The position numbers and the translations under genes were made by a program. This document shows, piece by piece, positions 23,551-35,205 of a DNA stretch of 64,000 nt. This DNA comes from Lasiosphaeria ovina (taxonomy: Eukaryota > Ascomycota > Sordariomycetes > Sordariales > Lasiosphaeriaceae): contig JAULSN010000001.1 of the NCBI GenBank assembly GCA_033439765.1, positions 8,184,001-8,248,000 on the forward strand, in the 5' to 3' direction. A model generated the notes under the pieces. The model did not search any database. It was not told where the DNA came from and worked only from the letters and a program-made list of their open reading frames with translations. Position 1 is the stretch's first letter. Each line of letters begins with the position of its first letter.

Positions 23551-24987
23551 GGCGGGTAAAGGTAGTGGGGGGGTGCGGGGGTGGTGTAACTGTCGACAGC
23601 TTGACTGGAACATGCGGCGTTGGAACAAAACGGCGGCTGTGGACGAGAACGAAGCGAGCGAAGGACTGGCAGGAGTGGTAACAGTAGTAGTAGTTGGAGT
23701 AGCGCGTGGATGGTAATGGTATTGGCGATTATGCGAGGCGAACCGGAGACGGAAGAGGGGCTGTGGTGGTGGTGTTGTTGACGGTGGTACATGCACCTCA
23801 GTCAGTCTCGGTGTCGCTACGTCATAAAAGGCGTGCCCCTAGCTGCTCCAGTGAGTCTCCTCTTTGATCAGCCACCGACAGATCTGGAGGGCCCCTTTGC
23901 TTTTGTTCCTGATTGCGGCTGTCCAACTGGGAGTTATTGCTACACCAAAGACGATTTGGCGAGGGGGGCCCCTCCGTAAGAGAACCTGCTTCGACATTTG
24001 GGGTGTATTGAACTTTTAACTCCCGGCATAAGCGTCCGCTACCTGGTTTCGTGTGATGGCTGGCTGCATGCACTACTGAACGTAAGGGATGCGTGCGTTC
24101 GGTGCAGTGACTGACGGGTTATTTTTTTCAGCGCTGAAACGTGCATCTCACATGCGCGCCGGAGAGGAATCCAGTGAACCTAGGCTTGCGAAACTTGCGG
24201 GGCCTGCTCTGTATCTGCTACATTATTGGTGGAACAATCGGAACTTTGCGGGGTGCGGGGTCTTCGCGTCTTTCTCACTGCACCCGAACTTTTGTAGGTG
24301 CTGTTCCTTCTGTGGGGCAGATCAGGCGAAGGGCCGAGATCGATCGATCGGTTCCCAACAGCGTGAAAGTGAAGCCGGGTAGGTGAGTCGCTTCTCTTTG
24401 CAGCGAACAGATCGCTGCGCAATCGCGGCACGATTCCCGGTACAGCTGGAGTTAAAGGGCTTGCAGGCAAGTCGCGGGGATGCGCAAACCTTGCGCAGGT
24501 CTGAACAAGTCAGATACCTTACCTTTAGTGTGCCGCAAGTCTATCGTTGACGACAACCGCTCATCGTCCGCCCTCAGAGCAGACTCTAAGTGCGAAACAA
24601 GATTAAAACCATAATCCGACTCCGACTCAAGTGACGAAAACAAACAGGGCAGGACGTGCTTGCGAATTATCAGCAAGAAGAAATCTATAGAGTACGAAAA
24701 CAAGTCGCAAACTGTAATTCAACGTAGAGAACGGAAATGGTCCTGAAAGACTTACACTGGGTTACAGAGAATCCTCCGAAATAAAGATCACCGTAGATCC
24801 GCCTCCATTATCCGTAGCGTACAAAGAAGTTGTTCGTAGGTAGAGTGAATGTCGAATTTAGACGATGCAAATTGGGGTTTATGTACTCCGTAAGTTGCAC
24901 TGAGGCTTATAGACTTGTATCAAATCCAAAAAGACTTTAAAAAAAAAAAAAGAGTCGAAAGAAAAACGAACTCGCCGCCGGGAATTG
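23551..24987. other. Spacer between glycerol kinase and tRNA-Lys
   Basis: Holds the glycerol kinase promoter and leader (CA/CT-rich near 23560-23790) and an AT-rich stretch with a TACTCCGTA nonamer at 24894-24902. No gene recognised. Confidence 0.6.
24962..24966 (-). terminator. Pol III T-run terminator of tRNA-Lys
   Basis: Five consecutive T on the minus strand 22 nt past the tRNA 3' end, with a second, longer T-run (13 or so) about 10 nt beyond. This is the expected RNA polymerase III terminator. Confidence 0.7.
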
Positions 24988-25060
24988 AGCCCGACGTGGG
25001 GGTCGAACCCACAACCTTGAGATTAAGAGTCTCACGCTCTACCGATTGAGCTAGCCGGGC
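24988..25060 (-). tRNA. tRNA-Lys (CUU anticodon)
   Basis: A 73-nt cloverleaf on the minus strand without an intron. The acceptor stem GCCCGGC pairs with GTCGGGC (one G-T). The D arm contains TAGCTCAATCGGTAGAGC, the anticodon stem TGAGA/TCTCA carries loop CTCTTAA with anticodon CTT, and the T arm is GTGGG TTCGACC CCCAC. A and B boxes are intact, so the gene looks functional. CCA is not encoded, as expected in eukaryotes. Confidence 0.96.
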
Positions 25061-25929
25061 GAGGTTCTTGTTCTGTTGAAGAGTGATGCATCAATTTTAC
25101 CTTATATGCCAGCCATCCCCCCGCACCAAGAATACAATACTTTGTTTACCGTCACAGAGATAGATCTTCTTCTCCTATCCCATGTCTACCTTAGGTAGAT
25201 AGGTAGATAATTCATTCTACACTATGACTCGCTTCTTTTACCGAATAATCGAGCCCATTAGTAAACGGTTCGAGTCTTTAATATTTCATTTCGCCCACCT
25301 TCTTGTTCTTCCTCTCCGTTGTACGGTCCGGTTGCGTATGTAACTCCCTCTCCTAAAGAAAAATAAAGAAAACAATCCCACACCCTCTAAGACATTTTAT
25401 TAATGCACAAAGGACATCGACTGTATGTAAGGGAGAAAATAAAAAACAGCGAGGCTCGGAAGGAAATTTCTTAAACCTTCTCTTCGTCACTTTTCAGCTC
25501 GGCACCAATTTTGGAGCGACTCTCTTATTTGGCTGTGATGAAATACTTGTCGATTCCAGGAGTTTGTGGCTCGTGACGGCGTGTTTGAACGCTCATAGCC
25601 TAGAGCATAACCAAGCCACCCATCCGAAACAGACGCAAAACTTCGACACTCTCGAGACGGAGCTCCTAAGAACTGATGGTAAAATGCCCCGTTCATCATA
25701 TGGGTTGCCCTATTTTCCCGTAAATACATGCCAATGCCTTCTTGAATGCCCAGCGTATCGCCATCGCTGCTAAAGATTTCTTCCCAAAACGCCGAGATTT
25801 TATACTGACTCCGCTCTTCCCTTATTTGGGTATTTTTATCAGCGGGAAAAACGAAGCGACGGGAGGCCATTTACCGACTATACTACACAAAATCTAAATC
25901 GCCACACCTTTTTCTCCTATCGACTTTGT
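25061..25929. other. Spacer between tRNA-Lys and the protein kinase
   Basis: AT-rich intergenic sequence upstream of the tRNA, with TAGGTAGATAGGTAGATA-type repeats near 25192-25208. It contains one doubtful ORF (25487-25870, minus) listed separately. Confidence 0.5.
25487..25870 (-). CDS. Hypothetical small ORF downstream of the kinase
   Basis: A 127-codon ATG ORF on the same strand as the kinase, starting 60 bp beyond its stop. I recognise no family, signal peptide or repeat. It could be a small gene, a 3' exon of an alternative kinase transcript, or chance. The only points in favour are length in an otherwise stop-rich AT-biased region and orientation. Confidence 0.25.
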   Translation of the reverse strand: MASRRFVFPADKNTQIREERSQYKISAFWEEIFSSDGDTLGIQEGIGMYLRENRATHMMNGAFYHQFLGAPSRECRSFASVSDGWLGYALGYERSNTPSRATNSWNRQVFHHSQIRESLQNWCRAEK

Positions 25930-27366
25930 TCATCGCTCGTCTGCTTCTATATCGGTCGGCGATTGCGATATCGGACTGGACGTCACCGGGCTGGAAGGCA
26001 TGGATGTTCTCCTTACAAGCTGGAACATGGCGGAATTCATTGTCGAGCTTCGAAAAACGGTCGGGCTTGCGGCCCTTGGCCAAGAGCGAATACCGGTTCG
26101 TCTCTCCTCTTCACAGCTCACGCAAGGCCCGGGCAGGTCGTAGATGTTGTATAGCGAACGAAACCGCGGGTAAAGCTGGTGGGCGTAGGGTCGCTCATGG
26201 TAGTCCTTCTGCATCATCCCGCGAATGTGTGGAAGCACCTTCAGGACAGCGTTAACTGATGCTTCACGGCCCGGCTTCACTGCTAACAACTCGTCCCTAG
26301 CACTTCGCGAGAGCGTCGCAAGGTACTCATCCAGTCGGTCCAACGACTCGCTGTACTTGAATTCTCTCCCTTCGCCGCTGTCCCTGCTACCACTGGCGGC
26401 TGTGTCGTCAACGAGCTGCTCTTCCGCAAACATGGCCGGCTTCCCTAAGATGACTGTCGCCATCTCCAAGTATACGCAGCCGAGTGAAAAGATATCAGAG
26501 CGTTCGTCGCGCTCGGTCTCTTCGATGGAGTCTGGGTCGGCATATTTGAGCGTCTTGTCCGTTGGGCCATTTGAGGGCTGGCCCGTCTCGAAGTGCTTCG
26601 CAAGCCCGAAATCGGTCAACACTGGAAGGCCAAACTCGTCTATCACCACGTTCTCCGGCTTTATGTCTTTGTGGCGAATCTGCACGCCCGATTTATGCAG
26701 ATACGCAACGGCCTGCGCAAGGCATCCGAAGTACGTGTGCATGAATTCCAGCATCCAAGCCTCGTCGGGAAGGCTAGTTCTGTTCGCCTCGATCATAAAC
26801 ACTTGCAAGTTGCATTGGGCAGGCGGATACATGGCGATGCCCAGGATGTGAGCTTTGATCTGCTCGCGGGGGTGATAGACGGCCAGGGCCTTCCCACGCC
26901 GTTGGCGGATCTTCTTGGTCTTGATGCAGTAGTCCTCGAACGACGCCACATAGACGACGATGTGCGGGTGCCGAATGGTCGTCATGTTTCGGACCTCTTC
27001 CAACGCGAGCTTCCGCACATTGCTCTCCGGCCCCGGGGGACCATGCTTGTCCTTGCACTGGATGATCTTGAGCGCCAGTGGCCTCGAGTAGGTGTGCCCT
27101 ACTGGGGACAACACCTTGTACACTATCGTTGACCCAGACTGGCCAAGCTGGTCTTTCTGGACAAAGGGTGTCGGCGGGTTGAGGTATTCCTTGTTCGAAT
27201 GATGGAACACCTTGTGCTTCCTCTCATCGAGCCCAGCCTCGCGGACGGGATCTGTCCAGTCTCCGTCTCGCTCCCGGGTGGCATCATCCCAAACAAAGTT
27301 GTCGTCGTCGCGCCCGAGCAGGTACTGGTGCATGCGAATCATGCCGCCATCTGAGTCTTGTGACAT
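25930..27366 (-). CDS. Serine/threonine-type protein kinase, HKD variant
   Basis: A 478-residue single-exon protein. The first ATG in frame is 27366; the longer frame begins at a GTG. The kinase domain covers about 70-430: a glycine-loop equivalent LGQSGSTIVYKV (74-85), ATP-binding K100 in LALKII, helix C Glu near 123-124, catalytic loop HKDIKPENV with D234, DFG at 252-254, and an activation segment leading to YADPDSIEETERDERSDIFSLGC. Position 233 is Lys where most kinases have Arg (HRD). The glycine loop has lost two of its glycines. The C-terminal 50 residues are Ser/Pro-rich. All catalytic residues are present, so activity is likely. I cannot assign a pathway. Similar divergent kinases are numerous in filamentous ascomycetes. 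Confidence 0.85.
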   Translation of the reverse strand: MSQDSDGGMIRMHQYLLGRDDDNFVWDDATRERDGDWTDPVREAGLDERKHKVFHHSNKEYLNPPTPFVQKDQLGQSGSTIVYKVLSPVGHTYSRPLALKIIQCKDKHGPPGPESNVRKLALEEVRNMTTIRHPHIVVYVASFEDYCIKTKKIRQRRGKALAVYHPREQIKAHILGIAMYPPAQCNLQVFMIEANRTSLPDEAWMLEFMHTYFGCLAQAVAYLHKSGVQIRHKDIKPENVVIDEFGLPVLTDFGLAKHFETGQPSNGPTDKTLKYADPDSIEETERDERSDIFSLGCVYLEMATVILGKPAMFAEEQLVDDTAASGSRDSGEGREFKYSESLDRLDEYLATLSRSARDELLAVKPGREASVNAVLKVLPHIRGMMQKDYHERPYAHQLYPRFRSLYNIYDLPGPCVSCEEERRTGIRSWPRAASPTVFRSSTMNSAMFQLVRRTSMPSSPVTSSPISQSPTDIEADER

Positions 27367-29149
27367 GATGGTACCGGTAGAGAAACCCCGGCGATGGCCG
27401 AGTGGTTTGAGGGCCGGAAAATAAAAGGCCGCGATATTGAATGTGGCCGAAAGGTACAAGGGTACCAGCTGGAGCTCAGATCTGGATGAGCGGGTGGTAC
27501 GTCGGACCAGGCGACCAGGCACACGCCGACCACCGTCAAACAGTTCACCTTATACAGATCCAAGGGGACAGCCAGGTGCCCATAAAGGGAAGGCAGAGAA
27601 GTGAAAAGTAGCCGAACGCTGAGACCATGTGTACGGGACTGCTCAGACTACCTTTAACAGCCCGATCTTTGAGATACCCGGTGCCTTTGTGGTATTTCAA
27701 AAGGGGGGTTGTAGACGCACAAGAAAAAGAAGAACGGCTATCCCACAGTCGAAAGATTGAGGTGCCCGGAAAAAGGGCAGAGCCTAAGAAGGAGACGACG
27801 ATGCCCAAGACGCAGACGAGGCTGAGATCCGCAGTTGTGGACCTTTCTGGCAAGGTCAACAATAGAGGCGGTGGGCGCTGGCGAGCGGCAGACTTATAGG
27901 GTACATAGGAAGCATGTACCAAATAACACCTCGAGGCGGCGGCGTACGGAGTAGGGCTCTCCCGGTTCGCTGCGTTTCCATCCCAAGACTGGCTGTTGAT
28001 GGGTTACATAACATGCGTGTGATGGTGGTTGGTGGGCAGCAAGTTCTGGGTACAGTACTAGGTAAGGCAGGCCATCGCACCACGTAACACCGGAACCGAG
28101 AGCTGCTTACCCACCGCCAGTCGAGTCATAGCCTGGCCGACTGCTGCTGCTGCTTCGAGCAGGCTCGCAAAAAAAGCAGTGCCGCCATTGTGGCCGAGAG
28201 ACGGAGGCGACGAAAAATTTCCGGATGATAAGTTGAATTGCGGCGGCTTGATACTTACCACACCAGGCCTTTGATCTGGATGTTGAGACCGTGCCAATGG
28301 AAATTTCCAAGAAATACAGGCAACTGGAAATGGAAATCTCAAAGCCTGGCCGATATCTTTCTGCTGCTACGCAGAAGGTTGGCAGGTCCTGAATGGAAGG
28401 CACGGCCCGGGCGCTTGGCCAGCTTCAAGCAGTGGAACTGACAGTCTGACAGGCATGGAACCCTCCATTACGGGAAGGTTCCCCGCAGTTGGGATGCATG
28501 CAGTGCTGTTCACAGAGAGGCAGATTTGATGGCTGGGGAAATGCGGCTTCGTCCCCCTGAAGGCTGCTCGGAAGGACGTGATTGATCACCAGGAGCATCC
28601 CTGCCCGGGGCAGTCATTCGCTGCTGAGGTGGGGTCGCTCCTTCCAGCTCGGGTGGTTGAGGGTCCCGGCACCTGAGCGGCAGACAACACTGGATGGCAG
28701 GAACACAACGAACATGACGAAGAAACCTGGAAAGCTCCTTCAGCATCAGAACACCGGGCTCTCGGCTGTTGATTTGTGGCGTTGTCAAGATTTGTCTTCT
28801 GATCCAGATGGCCATTGTCATAAAATCCAAGTATTGATATTCTCAAAGGGTTATTGAAATCAACTATTAGGTGCTTGGCCTTTGTCCCTCTCCCTCAGCC
28901 TGAGCCAGATGCCGCGTCACGCCAGCATCCCACATAAACGTAACCAACTCTATGCCACCCAGAAAGTCGCGGAATCGCCACCATCTCCTAATATATCTCA
29001 TGACCGCGATCAAGGGAATAATAAGTAGGAATAATCCTTAAAAACAATACCACGCCATGGAAACTCAAAAGTTGAGCAATTCACCGCCACTCCGTTCCTT
29101 CTTCCATCCCAACCGCCACGTCTGATTATTAATGACCAGGTAGGAAGGT
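27367..29149. other. Spacer between the kinase and the GH81 glucanase
   Basis: Kinase promoter on the left, GH81 3' flank on the right. It holds a TACGGAGTA copy at 27945-27953. Short ORFs only, none with a domain. Confidence 0.6.
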
Positions 29150-32100
29150 TTACAACCGCCTGACCGAGAGACAGTTTGCAAGTGACTCACAGTCCACCGA
29201 GAGCTTCGTGCCGAAAAGATTCACTGTCAGCAAAATACCAATAGTAGACACCTCCAAAAAGGAGAGAGACGAAAATGACATACCGGCCGAATAGCACAAA
29301 TACCAAGTCAAGCTGGCACCGCCGTCGAGCCAGCTGGGATCGAAACCGGGCGAGCTAAAGAAGGCGTAGGCACCGCGGGGGTCGATGGTGGCATAGTTCC
29401 CGTACAGGATGCCCTTCCAGCCGCCGACAATGTCGGCAGCGCGGCCGTTGCCAAAGTACGTGTTCCACTCCTCGGCAACGAAGTCCGGTGTGCGCACCAG
29501 CGGCGTGTGCGGGAGCAGAGGCAGCATGTGGATCCCCTGGATGTACTCAATGTTGGTACCAAAGTACGTCGTATGGTCCAGCTTGTTCTCAAACAGAATC
29601 CCCGCCGCCTTGTTGCCGATAAACTGCGCTGGTTGCACCGTGTTGTTGCTCGTGTACAGGTAATAAGCCTGAATCGCCCGCGCCTGGATTGCCAGCATGA
29701 GGTTTCCCCTATTTATTCACACAGGCCGTTAGAGAAAGTAGCCATGCCTGGCCTTTTGACATCTGGGTCGGGCTAAAGAGAAAGAGAAAGAGAACAAGAA
29801 AAGAGAGAAAAAGACCTACCGGGCAGCCATATTCTGGTCCCCAGACACCGTCCCCCACATCTTGATCGCGTATGCGTGCATGGAATCCTCTGAACTCGAT
29901 TCCTGGTCCTGTTCACATGCCCCAAACAAACGTCACTGTCAGTAAAGCAAAGAAAAGGGGGGAGAGGGGGAAGCAGCCTTACCTTTCCGTCCAGCGTCTC
30001 AAAAAGCCCATGAGCCCAGCTGTGGCCGTGGAACCAGTCAAAGCACCTCCAGACAGGGAAGAACTTGTCTTTGGCGCTGGGGTTCGCGACGTCGCGGACG
30101 AGCATGGTGACATAGGCCTTGTTGGCGTCAGTCAACCACGTGGGATCCAAATGTCCGATGACGGCAGCGCAGTAGATGAAGTATCCGTAGTGGAAGTGGT
30201 GGTCGTTGTAGTAGGTATTCCCAAAGTCTGCCCCCGAGTTGCCCGTCACGTATGTGGCCGATGAGACAACGCCTCCCCAGGCAGCTACAGGTTTGGAGGT
30301 TAGACAGAGAGAAAACATGGCGTTTTGCCTTGCCGGTTGGCTACTACCAAGGGGAGGAGGTAGGGTCAAGTTTTGAAACTTACACTCATACACGAGCGGG
30401 TACTGCTGCATGTTCTCCGAAAAGCGCGAGAAAGCTACTTTCAGCTGGTTCAAGCCCGCCTCTGCTAGCGCTTTGTCTCCCAGGATGTCGTTGATGGACA
30501 TCAAAACAGTTGCGAACTTCGCCAAGGCCTAAACGCGCAAATCTCAAGTTAGCCTTTTCTCTCTCTCCACCGGTTAACTGCCACTGTATCTCACCTTTCC
30601 GCTAAAGTACATGGAGTTCTGGTTTGTCTGCTGGAGTATGTTCTGCGACACTTCCTGCATGGCAATGTTGCGGATAAACGTCTTGGCCGTGCTGGAGAGG
30701 GTGCTGATGCTGCCGGCCTTTGGGGACCAAGGCACAAAGCTCATGTTGACGGGGAGATCGTCCTCGACCATGGTCCAGGAATCGGCCACGACCGCGGCTG
30801 CCATGCCCTTTGTCGTCGTCTGCAGCTTGACGCTGGTCAGGTTGGTGCGTGTTGCGTCGTCGAACGAACTTTGGTGGTGCGGCAGCGCAAACATGGCCAG
30901 CGTCGTCAGGAGCATCCCGGCCTTCTTGAACGCCAGCGTGTATGTGCCCTTGTTATCATTGGCATTCCCAGAGAGCTCGACATCTGTCGGGTAGGTGCCG
31001 CATGCCTCATCGTACATGGTTTCGCCATTTCCAGGGTCCTTAGCCACCTGGATGACGCCGTAAAAGGGGCCCTTGGACTCGGCGAGCCCGTTGTTGGTGA
31101 CTTGGAGATCCAGTGCGTCGCCTTTTGTATGGTACGCGTAGAGCAGCCATGTGGTTCCATCTTCCAGATGGAGCTTGTATTTGGTGACGCCGGGCTTTGC
31201 CTCTTTGGTTGACCGCGTCACCGTCTTGTAGAACACGCCCGTCTGGATGAGGGGCGACGCTCCATTGAAGATTGCGGTGATAAAGGCCGAACCCTGGACC
31301 AGTGGGAATTGTATCGCGGCCTGGGCCGTCGCGCTGGGACGTAAGCAAACCCGGACGGAAAAGTCGGTCAACGATTCAGTTGTCAGTGCGGTGGCCGCAC
31401 CCAACTCCTTGGCCGAGATACAGACAGACTGGATGCCGACAGGGTTGATAAAGTACGATGCAGCCCCTGTCGTGGGATTTGTTTGGCCATAGACCCTTTG
31501 GGTCGGTTCGATGTGAGAGATGGCTATTCCCCAGCTCGCTGAGGCCCCCTTTCCCTGCGCCCAGGCCACTGAGTAGGGGTGGAGGTACGACGGAGCAGTC
31601 TGGCTGCCCAAAAAGAAGTTGGCATAGAATTTGTTGGTTGACAAAGGCGCCGTCCCTTTGATTCCCAGCCGAGGCACCGGGTGGTCTTTCTTCGTGCCAA
31701 TGGCGGACGGGGGTGCATCCGTCGCTATGGGGTCGGCGAAGATATCACGGGAGGGCATCGTAGATACGGCGGGCAAGCTTGTTGTAGGAACTGAGATTGT
31801 TGAAGAGGTTGAAAGCAAGGAAGTCGGCTGCGGTATGATACTGGTTAAGATGGGCTGTGTGCTCAAATGTCCGTGAGTCTCAAGGGATGATGGTATATAA
31901 CCAGTCTGTGGGCCTTTGGTGCTGGCTAGGATCTGAACAGTCCCGGACGGGCCGGCGCTTGTGATGACCTTGGCAGTCGATGTTGGATTGTTGTCTTTAG
32001 TTTGGCTCCATCCGCATGGATACTTGTGCCCTGGCCTGCGCGGAGTCCGCCTCTCGATGCCTTCAGATGGGGCTCGAGATGTGGTAGTTGATGATGGAGG

Positions 32101-32253
32101 AAGTGTCCGGTATCGAGGTCTGAAAGACTGGCGTAGACCGGTCGAGAGTCTCTGATCTGCTTGCTGGGAGGGCTGACTCTCTTGGCGACCTGAGGAGGCC
32201 GAAGCCTGAAGAATTATTAGCAAAATCACCGCCAGCATGATTAAGCGCCCCAT
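29150..32253 (-). CDS. Secreted endo-beta-1,3-glucanase, glycoside hydrolase family 81
   Basis: Hydrolyses beta-1,3-glucan; in fungi GH81 enzymes act in cell separation and wall remodelling. Six exons (32253-30595, 30528-30384, 30284-29983, 29908-29820, 29708-29284, 29223-29150) give 897 residues. ATG 32253 starts a classic signal peptide (MGRLIMLAVILLIILQASA). Residues 25-200 are Ser/Thr/Pro-rich and probably O-glycosylated. The GH81 beta-sandwich starts near KFYANFFLGSQ. The catalytic module carries NDHHFHYGY with D629 and DQESSSED with E705 and E709, the four-residue spacing known for the catalytic glutamates of yeast Eng2. The last exon after GASLTWYLCYSAG is less certain: the intron 29224-29283 is 60 nt and free of stops, and a GTGAGT in the final exon offers another splice to a different C-terminus. 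Stn1 lies upstream on the same strand. Confidence 0.92.
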
Positions 32254-33435
32254 GATATGTGTAGCAATGTCAAGGGCAAAGTCGAAACCCAAGACTCAAC
32301 CACGGCTAATATATAGTGATAGCCGACTCCATGATAGTCCCCCAACCCCCAATTTCCGTTGTATTCCATGGGGGCGGGAGGTATCTCGTGGATGACGACG
32401 TCCCGAGACAGAAGCTGCGGTTCACTGGAACGCATGGCTGGGGATTTTGGTACCAAGACTGTAGTTCTGGGGAATGTCTTGGGCTGAAGAGCGAAAGCTG
32501 CCCACCTTTTAGGCTGGAGACGTAGGAATGTACGGAACACTAGAAACAAAAGAGGTCGGGAGTGGTCTCGACTCAAAGGATCGAGAGGAAAATGATGTGA
32601 CTATCGGGCTCGAGATCTCGATCAGCTTAGGAATAGAAGTTGCCGGTATCCAAGAGTGTGGACTGCGAGGGGGTTGCCGAGCAGGTTGCGTTCTGTGTCT
32701 TCAAAATGTAAAAGAGGAGAGCCAAGAGGAAGGTCCACTGCCTCCATTGATGGATCCGCGCGACAGGATGTAAATGGGGCGGAGAGGCTTTACGCGGGAT
32801 TCCTGTTCTTGAGGCAGGAGTAGTTCACAGCTCTGCCTCCAGAGGCAGTGAGGTGCAGGCACTACCGGGATGCCCAAGCGGTAAACAACATGTCATCCCA
32901 TCACCAACTGCATGCATGACCGCCAATTGTCATCATCTCACTTGAACTATCGTTTAGTATCTACCGCTGTCAAACAAAAGGGGAACAGCCAGGATCAGCA
33001 CGTCAAGCAATCTGTGAAGGTATTCTGTAACACGTCCAGTTACACGACACGAAGGGTGGATCTTCCAGGATCGTGATGGTCGAAGAAGCTAGATGAGATG
33101 ACCCTTGTACAAATATCGCGCCTTCAAGAAGGCAGTAGCCTCGCCAAGCATTCCGCAAGGAATGTTTGTTGTTGACTGCATAGCCCTCAATTGATCAAAT
33201 CCCCGTGATTCGGACTCTGGCCACTGCCTCGGACTGGGGTGCTGCTGGAGGTTCGGATTCGAGGTGGCTTCAAGCCCAATCCAGGTGCCGAGGAGAAAAG
33301 AAAAAAGCCCTGAGAATGACGACGACGACAATACTTTGGATTCATGGGCTTTTTGGGGGAAAAGGTCAGATAAAAATAGCGGGCGTTAGGAGAGCCATCT
33401 CATTTCTATTCGGGTGTGTTTTGTTGCATTTTGGG
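32254..33435. other. Spacer between GH81 glucanase and STN1
   Basis: GH81 promoter and STN1 3' flank. No recognisable coding region; the minus ORF 32241-32576 is a shadow in the promoter. The G+C content is moderate, with no repeats of note. Confidence 0.6.
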
Positions 33436-34352
33436 TCATAGACCCAGAGCATCGTATTTGCCTTGAACCATCAGCGGCCTCGCACTTTGCTTCACCCTCT
33501 TCTCCAAGCCCGTTATCCTTGGTCTGGGCTTCACAGGAGGGTTTGGAGGCGCTCTCGACGTGATCGCTTCGGGCTTTAGGGTGTTTTCCCGACATGGTCT
33601 TACATCAGCCTTCACCACCACCGCTGCAGAATTCGAGGTCGCGTACTCCGCCTTCTTGTGTCTCTTGGCGCGACTCGCATCATAGCCCTCGGCCTCCCGC
33701 CGACACCTGCGAAGCTGCCTCCTGTCCAACACCCACGGGTGGCGGAGGACGTCGGCGCGGAGCTGAGCAACCTTTTGCCAGAACTGCACCTCCTGCTCTG
33801 TGGAACGCAGATGTTTTATTTTCTCGGCATTGATCTGCTTGGCTTCGCGAAAGAGTCTGATGCCGCCCTTGACGTCAATGATGTGGCCAATATCAATCTC
33901 GCCATCGGCTGATGGTGACTGCTGCTGCTTCTGCTGATCAATCTTCTCGATCGTGGCCGACGTGGGTTGGTACTCTCCAGCTGTTCCCGTCTGACTGGGT
34001 CGAGCTTTCGCTACAACACATTCAATAGTCGCACCACTGCTGTCGTCGACTGTGTATATCCGGCGAGTTTCGAATTCGTCAATCGCGACGACGACTCCAG
34101 CAACACGCACCCATTTTATTGGGTGGTTGCCGTGGAAGTAAAGGTCTTGCCCTGGACAAGCCAAAAACACGCACTGTCAGTCTCTGTTTGCGAGCAGCGA
34201 TTGCGCGCGAGATTGAACTTCGTACCTCGAAACCCTGGGTGATCGGACAAGGCGGCAATGTCGGCTGCTCGAAAATGACACCATCGATTGATGGTGGGCG
34301 AGAGGTGGAAACAGTATTGTGGGTATATCTCTGGCGTATCGGTGCCAGTCAT
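33436..34352 (-). CDS. STN1: CST complex subunit Stn1 (telomere capping OB-fold protein)
   Basis: Stn1 binds telomeric single-stranded DNA with Ten1 (and Ctc1/Cdc13) and helps polymerase alpha fill in chromosome ends. Two exons (34352-34226, 34151-33436; 74-nt intron) give 280 residues. The start IYPQYCFHLSPTINRWCHFRAADI and then GQDLYFHGNHPIKWVRVAGVVVAIDE (residues 43-68) followed by RRIYTVDDSSGATIECVV are the signature of the Stn1 OB fold, which runs to about residue 165. The remaining ~110 residues are basic and Pro-rich, ending KPRPRITGLEKRVKQ...; I see no winged-helix domain like the one at the C-terminus of budding-yeast or human STN1. A Gln run (KQQQ) sits in a loop of the OB fold. The splice restores the conserved HPGFRGQD junction. 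Confidence 0.9.
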
Positions 34353-35205
34353 GGCATCTTCTGTGTTTTGCGACAGGCCTCGCAGCCTCTATTCATTCCG
34401 CAGGCGTGCGTTGACACGCGCATTTACTCTGTGTTTGTGAAGCTGGCCATGAAATGCAATGGCCAGCGGGTAGACACGGTTAGGTGAGTGTTCCGGTTGC
34501 GACAAAGGTAACTTTGGAAGCGACGAGTCGCAAGGGTTCCATGATAAATGTCGATTCCCCTCCCAAGAACCCCACCCCCACCTTACACGGTTTGGTTCAG
34601 AGCTTCCCGTCCCAACGACAACAGTCACAAGTCCGGATTTAGGTTGCTCTAGGCAACAGTTTCACAACGCTTAGAAAACACCATAGGTACCTTGGGTAAG
34701 GCACATCTCTTTACCATTTAACACATGGAAGCACGATTCCATGTTGGAGCGGTTAATAGAAGGATATTAAGAAGTCATATGGATACCATTTATTCTCAAG
34801 CAATGTTCTTGTTTCGTGAAGATGGAACAGATATGCAGAGGTGGCAGTCTGAAATCTGGAAGCGTAGCGATAGATAGGTAGGACAACAAACAAAGCATCT
34901 AAGGCTGTATTACCTATACAGGCCTTACCTAAGTCTTTCACCTCCTTGCCGGGGCTTCACGAGTCATTTAGGATTTGGTCTTTTCAGCTAACGCTACACA
35001 TACCGTGGCGTAAAAAGGGACGCTGTCATCTTGCGGCAACTGTCTCTCCATGATAAAAACAAAGTGATCACTATACCCGTTTCCAAATTTCCTGCTAATG
35101 CATCCTTACCCTAACGGCCGAGTGCTCTCATTGCTCATGACCACATCCCGCGAGAAATTCCAAAGGCGGTACAGAGTCTCACTTACTTAAAAGGCCCGGT
35201 TCGGT
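34353..35205. other. Spacer between STN1 and the DNAJC9-like gene
   Basis: Contains the STN1 promoter and the 3' flank of the J-protein gene, with TACCTTGGGTAAGG and TACCTAAG-type motifs near 34687 and 34926. No gene recognised. Confidence 0.6.

Noticed and set aside
23614..23796. Long N-terminal extension of glycerol kinase from a GTG
   Set aside because: Nuclear fungal genes start with ATG; the extension is His/Pro/Thr low complexity. Only the ATG at 23613 is kept as a possible alternative.
28004..28850. Possible gene between the kinase and GH81
   Set aside because: Only short overlapping ORFs with no domain, no convincing splice-linked frame.
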